From assembly GCF_030272615.1 (NCBI RefSeq), contig NC_081406.1, positions 267,023,692 through 267,087,691 on the forward strand: a stretch of 64,000 nt of DNA, read 5' to 3'. Below the pieces are notes generated by a model. It searched no databases, had not been told where the DNA came from, and was given only the letters and a program-made list of their open reading frames with translations. The DNA comes from Cryptomeria japonica. Taxonomy: Eukaryota > Streptophyta > Pinopsida > Cupressales > Cupressaceae. Position numbers and translations under genes: made by a program. Positions 58,424 through 64,000 of the stretch are shown piece after piece (the first letter of the stretch is position 1; each line of letters opens with the position of its first letter).

Positions 58424-61400
58424 TGTTGTGACGTTTTCACACATCGCCCCATTGCAAATGGGGACCCCTACTTTTTAGGCCCTTCCGGTCTTTTGGCTTT
58501 GTTTTTTGGGTCTTTTCGCAACAGTCTTGTCAATCTCTCTACTTTGCAAATGTTTGGGGGTCATATTGGTCAAGTTTGCTTTTCATTTGGGAAAATTTGG
58601 TTAAGTCTAGGAGTCGTTTTGTTAATTTTAGGGTTTTTGCCTTCAGTCCTAGATTTTAGGGGTCTCTTTTAGGGTTTTGGAGAAACAAAACTTAGAGCTG
58701 GAATCGAGACCCTTCAAGGAACCTCCTAGTAAAATTTGAGCGATTTCTGAGCACTTACTATTTTTAGTAAGTTTCATTGCCTCCCAGATTGGTCTAATTT
58801 TGCCAAAAATCAAACTTACTATTTTTAGTAAGTGTTTTCCTGACCTATTTTGCCCAAACCTTGACATTTTGAAACACTTACTATTTGGGAAAATCTATTT
58901 TTGGCAGGCTCTTCATAGGAAAACACTGAAAACTGAAGATCCCTGAAGACGTTGAAGACTGAACGCTCCTGAAGATCATTTCTAAATCCGGAAGAGTCAG
59001 AAGGCAGACAAGTTGGATCAAAAAAATGGTTAAGTTTGGAACTCCTATTCCAAAAGAGGAAAGCATGCAAAATCATCCAAGTCCGGAAATTTACATCAAT
59101 CCACCAATGTCATCTTGATCCGGAAATGGCCTGAAATTTGACTGTCTTAAAATTTGAAAGATCTTCCAAAATCCAGAATTTGCATTATGATTCCTAGGGA
59201 CCTGAAACCACTCTCAAACATCCTAACAATATATATGAAATATAACTTAAAGTATAAGACTTATACTTAAATGTTATATTTCATATATATACATGTCTAG
59301 AATTGGTAGAAAACATCAAATTCCTCCTTCATGGCCAAAATCCGCCCAAGCACTCAGCTGGGTGCCAAAATGGAAGGGTCATGGAGGATTCAGCATTTGA
59401 CAAAATTCCTCCTCCACAGCAAAAATCCGCCCAAGACATCTGCATGGCGCCAAAGTAAGGTCAACGTGGAAAATGGAAAATATTGTGAATTCCATGACAA
59501 GGTAAAAAATCCGCCCAAGAAGGTCATAGGGTGGCAGAATGAAGTGACCTTGGAATTCATTGAAATGCATTGAATCCTTGGCAAGCACAAAATTCCGCCC
59601 TACTCCTCAGGAGGGCGCCAAATAGAGGGAGTCAAGGAAGATGAAGAAATTTGATGAATTCCTCCTCTGAGTCAAAATTCCATCCATGCTAGAAGCAGGA
59701 TTCCAAGAATTAAATTGTTCCAAGGCTTGGAAATGATGAATTCCACCATGAAGAGTGAATTCCATGCTTAAGCTTGAAAATTGAAAATTTGTCTAAGGCA
59801 TGAAAATCCAAGGGTCAAGGAAAAATGGAAAGTAGAAATCCCCTCGAGATTTTTTTTAATATTTCCATTTTTAGACACCAAATCTTATCAGAATCCGGAA
59901 AGTTTTGCAGATTTGAACTCGTGAGATAATTATCTATCTCCTGGACCCGGCTCCTAAACTTTAGGAAAATACCTAAAAAATAGGAAAGGTGGCAAATTGG
60001 TCAAAAAGCTCCCTGCGAATGTGATGAATTCAAAGAGCACAAAAAAAATTCCTTCCTCGAGAAAGAATTGCGCCCAAGAAGAAGAAATTCCGAAAAAAAA
60101 AATTGACTAAGTGATGGAAATTCCTTCCTTCACAACATAGTTCTTGGAAATCATGAAAATTAGCTAAGGCATGAAGAATTTCCTTCCTCAGGGGTAAGGA
60201 ACAAATTTCTTTTCAAAGGAGAATTCCCTCACAACATGAATTCCAAGCCGGGATGAATTGAAGGTGGAAAAACAATTTCTTGGCAAGGAAGGAATCAAGT
60301 ATGAACTGAACAAGAAATTTCCCTTAGGAAAAGTTTAAAAAAAATTCATTCTCGGGCATCAAATCACATCCAAATTTCAAAATTTTTACAGATTTGGATT
60401 CGTAGGAGAATTTTCTCTCTCCTGGACCATGGAACCCTAATTTGGAAATTTTCCTAAAAAATAGGAAATGTGCGGAATTGATGAAAACCCATCTTCAAGC
60501 AAGGAAGGTTGAAGACACTTCAAGAAAATTCTTCCTGAATCAAAATTTCCCTCTCCAACAATTCGAGGTGTGCAAGAGCGGATATACGACGGCAGGGTCC
60601 ACTTGCATGGCGAGGATCTATTGAACGCATAGTAGTATTGTGGTACATTCATTGCTGAAATATTTGACCAAATGGCGACCCAGTCATTGCATGTTGAATT
60701 TATGGCAGATTCCTTTTGCATGTAGCGCCGCATGTGGAAATGATGGAGCATTTGTGACATAATGGGGTGATTTTTGCATGGACGAATATTCAATGCATGT
60801 TGGGCGAATTTGAAAGAGGTGGTGCATTTAATGCGCAATGGATGCTATTTTGGGTACTTGTGAATTAATTGTATATGGGCATGATGGGTTAATTGGAGAT
60901 TCCCACCTTGTTGCATCTTGAGTGAAGAATCTTTTAGGGAAACCCTAATTAGGTTTTGCAAGTAATCATGGCTTGAGGCCTATATAAAGGGGTGACCCCC
61001 TCATTTGTTAAAGAGGGAGCTTTGTATGAAATTATTGCGATAAGTTTTTGAGAAAATAACAGTGAAACATTGTTCTTTGATGGTGTCCACTTAATTTATT
61101 TTTTCAAAACTTGCATGGTTTCACCTTCCTCACTTAGAGTAGAAGTTTATTTTCTCAGTTGTTAGATAAAGTGCTTTGATTTCAATGGAGAATGTAATGG
61201 TGTCTGATGAATTTCCAGGGTTCATACTTTTTGTATCTTGTTGATTGTAAGTTGCAGTGTAAAGTTAGCCTAAGCCACTAAACTTGTGCTAAGTTCGGTT
61301 GTGGACAATCATTTGGATTGCATTGTGTTTGGTATTCAAATGCACTTTCTCAATATGAAAATCCTTCATCATCCTCAGAAGATTGCACCGGTTCTTGCGG

Positions 61401-61817
61401 AGTTGTAGTTAAACTTGGCAAAGCAAAGCTTAGTTTATTTGGAATTTGTCCACCAGAGCACTATTCATTGTTAGCATTGCCCTTAGGAATAGATTTAGGC
61501 CTTTCTAACCCTTTCCCCTTTATTTTCAGTTCATTTTAGTTCGTTCGAAGTAGAGGCATCACAGATTCGCTATATCCGATGATGGAGTTCCAGCCACAGC
61601 AAATAAGTGAAAGAATGATGCAAACGTAAGGCCCCTTGGATTACCAATAATCACATCAGCCAATTGAGTCACATCCGTAGCATAAAGGAACCTTGGAGTC
61701 GATTTTTTGGACTTCTTGCAATCTTAGCATGCAATCACACTTTGATCAAGAGAGAGTGAACTGACCGTTAGGCAACTTTATTCTGTGTTCGACGTTGTCA
61801 TTAAAAACACGTCAACA
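58424..61817 (+). mobile_element. inner solo LTR, Gypsy-like (plus)
   Basis: Begins TGTTGTGACGTTTTCACAC and shares its first 50 or so bases with the start of the outer LTR, but on the opposite strand. The likely end is ACGTCAACA at 61817. Flanking 5 bp CTGTT and TTGTT agree at four positions. A TATA box (CCTATATAAAGGGG) is at 60980. It carries five spaced AATCCGCCC...GGCGCC modules (59337-59700) and a large hairpin at 59229-59290. No coding region is credible. The right boundary is inference. Confidence 0.6.
59229..59290. repeat. long perfect hairpin in the inner LTR
   Basis: Arms 59229-59246 and 59273-59290 are perfectly complementary (18 bp). A second pair, 59251-59258 with 60-67 of the same hundred, adds 8 bp around a single-base loop. 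Confidence 0.8.
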
Positions 61818-62875
61818 TTGTTGACCTGCAAAAAAGCAAAAGATGATTAAGTATACATAATATATTCATTCTAACATAGCATCTATTACCTTAAATCATC
61901 AACAAGAAGGCATTAGGATTAATTTCGCTCTGGACCCTCTCCAAGGACAAGACCTATAATGAGATTTTCGCTCTGAGAGGGTTAGAAGCGAAATTTGCTT
62001 CTTAGACTCCATTCACACTCAACTTGCGTTGGACTTGGCTTTTGGGTCCTTCCTTCATCTCAATCAAGTCCATTTACCTTCAAAGTGAGGTCCACTCAAT
62101 GCTTTTAATGACAAATTAGGCCTTTCTAATGATTTCGCTCTGGACCCTTTGGAAGGGTCAAGAGCAGGATTGATGTTTTAGGCTCAATTTCCTCATCCCA
62201 TCACGTTCCAACTTGCTCACAAGGCATAGATAGGTCATTGGTCATTCAGTCAAGGCGTAGGAGCAAGCTTTTGATCTAAGCTAGGACCAAGAGAGGATTT
62301 TTAGGAGAATTCACTCTGGACCCTTTGGAAGGGTCAGGAGTGAATTTGACAATCTAGCTCAAATTCCCCACTCAACTCCCAAGCTTTCAAGTCTAGGTTT
62401 GGTCATTAGGGATTTTCTAAGGATAAAAAGGTCAATTTTATACCAATCAATGCCTAGAGTACAAGAACTTGATCTTTCATCAACTGGACCAATCTCAAAC
62501 CCTCAAAGGAAAAAATCCTTCAGGATACTTGCTCACATACCTCCATTCATCTCCTTAACTAAATGACCTAGGTCTTAAAGAGAAAGACTCCTAACATGAT
62601 ACAATGACTTCCTCAAACTCAATCAAGACTCAACCCTAGAAGTAAGACCCGGGCCTAACCAAGAGGAAACTTTCAACAGAGACCCTGACCTGGACCACCT
62701 ACTGACCCACTTCAACTGAAGCAAACCATCCTATCCTAATGAGCCCTCTAGCGACCCTTCAATGCAAAGACTAATAGCCAAGAACCTAAAAGACTAAGCC
62801 AAGAAAACTAACCCTAGAAAGCAAAAAGTAGGGGTCCCCATTTGCAATGGGGCGATGTGTGAATACGTCACAACA

Positions 62876-63161
62876 GGTCTGCAAGTCTGGATTCTGCTGC
62901 TACTTCTTTTAGTTTATGTAGGATGGTTTCCATGGGTGTCGACTTTGGTCTGCAGTTCCACATTCCAAATCTTTTCAAAATATCAATGGTGTATTTCCCT
63001 TGATTTAGAAAAATACCTTCAGGTTTCTGCCAAACTTCCAATCCAAGGAAGTAGTGTAGACTGCCCAAGTCTTTCATATCAAATTTTGATGCCACGCCCT
63101 TCTTACATTGAACAATGAGGTGATCTTCTCCTGTAATTAGCAGATCATCAACATATAGAAT
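62876..63161 (-). pseudogene. Copia-5 reverse transcriptase, YVDD and thumb part
   Basis: Starts six nt before the catalytic box: LYVDDLLITGEDHLIVQ, then KFDMKDLGSLHYFLGLEVWQ and YTIDILKRFGMWNCRPKSTP. The catalytic Asp pair is intact. It is cut at 62876 by the outer solo LTR and continues at 56917. Confidence 0.9.
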
Positions 63162-63172
63162 TGTTGAGACAT

Positions 63173-63243
63173 GAACCAGCTAGGACTCGAACCTAGGACC
63201 TTCCATACGCTGCTGGAGTGCTCTACCACTGAGCTACTGGCCC
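63173..63243 (-). tRNA. tRNA-like sequence in TRIM LTR, copy 1 (not a normal tRNA gene)
   Basis: 71 nt. Folds as acceptor GGGCCAG/CTGGTTC, D arm GCTC/GAGC, anticodon stem TCCA/TGGA, and T arm CTAGG-TTCGAGT-CCTAG. A box TAGCTCAGTGG and B box GGTTCGAGTCC match the Pol III consensus. The anticodon loop has 8 nt (one extra A compared with copy 2), so this copy is unlikely to give a working tRNA. Confidence 0.8.
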
Positions 63244-63296
63244 CTCTTGGACCAGTCCATCGTCGGTCCGGGTGTGGCTTATTTCCAACACCAACA

Positions 63297-63360
63297 CCCC
63301 CCCTTAAGCCACACCTCTCGTGTGCTTGGGGCTCCTAGCCTGGACCTGGCTCTGATACCA
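63297..63360 (-). other. TRIM internal region with primer site and purine tract
   Basis: The primer site is minus TGGTATCAGAGCC at 63360-63348; the polypurine tract CTTAAGGGGGGG ends at 63297. Between them are only about 40 nt (containing AGCACACGAGAGGTGTGG). Confidence 0.9.
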
Positions 63361-63371
63361 TGTTGAGACAT

Positions 63372-63441
63372 GGACCAGCTAGGACTCGAACCTAGGAGCT
63401 TCCAACGCTGCTGGAGTGCTCTACCACTGAGCTACTGGCCC
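63372..63441 (-). tRNA. tRNA-like sequence in TRIM LTR, copy 2
   Basis: 70 nt with exact tRNA arm spacing 7-2-4-7-4-1-5-7-5-4-5-7-5-7. Acceptor GGGCCAG pairs with CTGGTCC (one G-U). The D stem GCTC/GAGC and T stem CTAGG/CCTAG are perfect. The anticodon loop GCAGCGT would place AGC (Ala) at positions 34-36, but position 33 is C where tRNAs have U. The outermost anticodon-stem pair is a mismatch. A and B boxes are intact. Whether it is transcribed or aminoacylated is unknown. Confidence 0.82.
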
Positions 63442-63499
63442 CTCTTGGACCAGTCCATCGTCAGTCCGGGTGTGGCTTATTTCCAACACCAACAAGAAT

Positions 63500-64000
63500 A
63501 AGTATCAACAAATCACCATTAATTACTTTAAAGTAAAGATTTGGATCTGCATCATTCTTGGAGAATCCTAGACCCAACAAATAGCTGTCGATCCTCTCAT
63601 ACCAAGCTCGGGGAGCCTGTTTAAGTCCATATAAAGCTTTCTTCAGTTTGCACACATGTGAAACTTCATTATGAATCACAAAACCTTCAGGTTGGTCTAG
63701 ATAGACTTCTTCCTCAATAGTCCCATTTAAGAATGCAGTTTTCACATCCATCTTATGGATCTTCCATCCTTTAGCAGCTGCAATACCTATGACTACTCTA
63801 ACGGAGGTATATCGGGCAACAGGTGCAAATGTCTCTTCATAATCAATACCTTCCTTCTATGAGAATCCTCTGGTGACAAAACGTGCTTTATGTTTCTCTA
63901 TACTATCATCTGCAGCATGTTTAATTTTGAAAAGCCACTTGGACGAGACAACAAATTTCTCTTTTGGTCTAGGAACTATGTCCCAAACATCATTCTTTAG
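63500..64000 (-). pseudogene. Copia-5 reverse transcriptase, fingers and palm start
   Basis: From the window edge: NDVWDIVPRPKEKFVVSSKW, LFKIKHAADDSIEKHKARFV, a TAG after [64 protein letters not shown] and DADPNLYFKVINGDLLILI. The TRIM insertion follows at once. The upstream part of pol, gag and the 5' LTR are outside the window. Confidence 0.9.

Larger units (their letters stand above)
56918..62875 (-). mobile_element. outer solo LTR, Gypsy-like (minus), duplication GGTCT
   Basis: In element sense it begins TGTTGTGACGTATTCACAC at 62875 and ends CACATCAACA at 56918. The 5-bp duplication GGTCT is at 56913-56917 and 62876-62880, and Copia-5 reads on across it. A TATA box (CCCTATATAAAGC, minus) is at about 57780-57793. 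Without the inner insertion (58424-61817) it is about 2.56 kb with no internal region, so it is a solo LTR. Three hairpin modules with GACCCTTTGGAAGGGTC-like arms lie at 61930-61960, 62135-62170 and 62310-62340. Confidence 0.8.
63162..63494 (-). mobile_element. TRIM (miniature LTR element) with tRNA-like LTRs
   Basis: 333 bp. Two direct LTRs, 63162-63296 (135 bp) and 63361-63494 (134 bp), each TGTTGG...CTCAACA in minus sense. They enclose 64 bp with a perfect primer site TGGTATCAGAGCC (63360-63348) next to one LTR and a purine tract AAGGGGGGG next to the other. The target duplication AGAAT is at 63157-63161 and 63495-63499. There is no coding capacity. Each LTR contains a tRNA-like sequence with both Pol III box motifs. 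Two LTRs, primer site, purine tract and 5-bp duplication together define a TRIM. It must have used retrotransposon enzymes supplied in trans. Confidence 0.93.
54978..64000 (-). mobile_element. Copia-5, interrupted, 5' end outside the window
   Basis: The 3' LTR is at 54978-55721; the internal part runs from 55722 to the window edge. Pieces in element sense: 64000-63495 (reverse transcriptase), then 63161-62876, then 56917-55722 (end of reverse transcriptase, RNase H, 3' untranslated part). The interruptions are a TRIM (63162-63494, duplication AGAAT) and nested solo LTRs (56918-62875, duplication GGTCT). Reading across each interruption restores the expected order of motifs. Unlike Copia-2 and Copia-3 it has YVDD and belongs to another lineage. 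Confidence 0.93.

Noticed and set aside
58424-62875. A DNA transposon with 50-bp terminal inverted repeats
   Set aside because: The target duplication that fits is GGTCT at 56913 and 62876, outside this span. The inverted match is explained by two LTRs of one family in opposite orientation.
63173-63441. Two ordinary nuclear tRNA genes
   Set aside because: Each lies wholly in an LTR of a 333-bp element with primer site, purine tract and target duplication. The anticodon loops are abnormal.
63162-63494. A tRNA-derived SINE
   Set aside because: There is no poly(A) or simple-repeat tail. The element has two direct LTRs, a primer site and a 5-bp duplication, all typical of an LTR element.

Overview
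The window looks like part of a very large, repeat-filled seed-plant nuclear genome, most probably a gymnosperm such as a conifer (inference from repeat style and density). Almost everything is transposon: Copia, Gypsy, LINE (L1-like), hAT, a miniature LTR element (TRIM) and many relics nested in one another. The only recognisable cellular gene is the 3' end of an acyl-CoA dehydrogenase of the ACAD10/IBR3 type (minus strand, 45656-46104). A spliced gene-like locus of unknown function lies at 1554-3198.

Layout. 1-1530: CT microsatellites in a duplicated block. 1554-3198: gene-like relic with phase-0 introns. 4250-12052: complete but mutated L1-like LINE on the minus strand, bounded by a 17-bp target duplication and carrying a third ORF after the RNase H domain. 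12690-15155: decayed transposase-like ORF (minus). 15224-18018: truncated Copia-1 (minus). 18193-25670: complete Copia-2 (minus, duplication ACCTT) inserted in older LTR-like sequence. 27221-34621: complete Copia-3 (plus) inserted in a GA-rich tract. 35237-40613: two copies of an unrecognised transposon ORF, each preceded at the same 202-nt distance by an array of 32-bp palindromes; truncated Copia-4 lies between them. 41633-44440: ORF relic split by a Gypsy-like solo LTR (42444-44166, duplication CAAAC). 45656-46104: the acyl-CoA dehydrogenase exons. 48148-52770: decayed hAT transposon holding a solo Copia LTR and a hAT MITE. 53600-54190: Gypsy integrase relic. 54978-64000: Copia-5 (minus), running off the right edge and interrupted by a solo LTR (56918-62875, itself split by an opposite-strand solo LTR) and by a 333-bp TRIM at 63162-63494.

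The most unusual signals are structural. (1) Arrays of fixed-length 32-bp palindromes separated by mostly 18-27-bp unrelated spacers, in which both arms change together between units. (2) A second, unrelated hairpin array in the 3' untranslated part of Copia-5, with a conserved 7-nt loop, a covarying 7-bp stem and an 8-nt bulge. (3) A TRIM whose two LTRs each contain a complete tRNA-like cloverleaf with A and B boxes, next to a standard initiator-tRNA-Met primer site. (4) A LINE with a third long ORF that starts two bases after the stop of ORF2. No retroelement protein here is intact; many stops match C-to-T change, as expected of methylated DNA.
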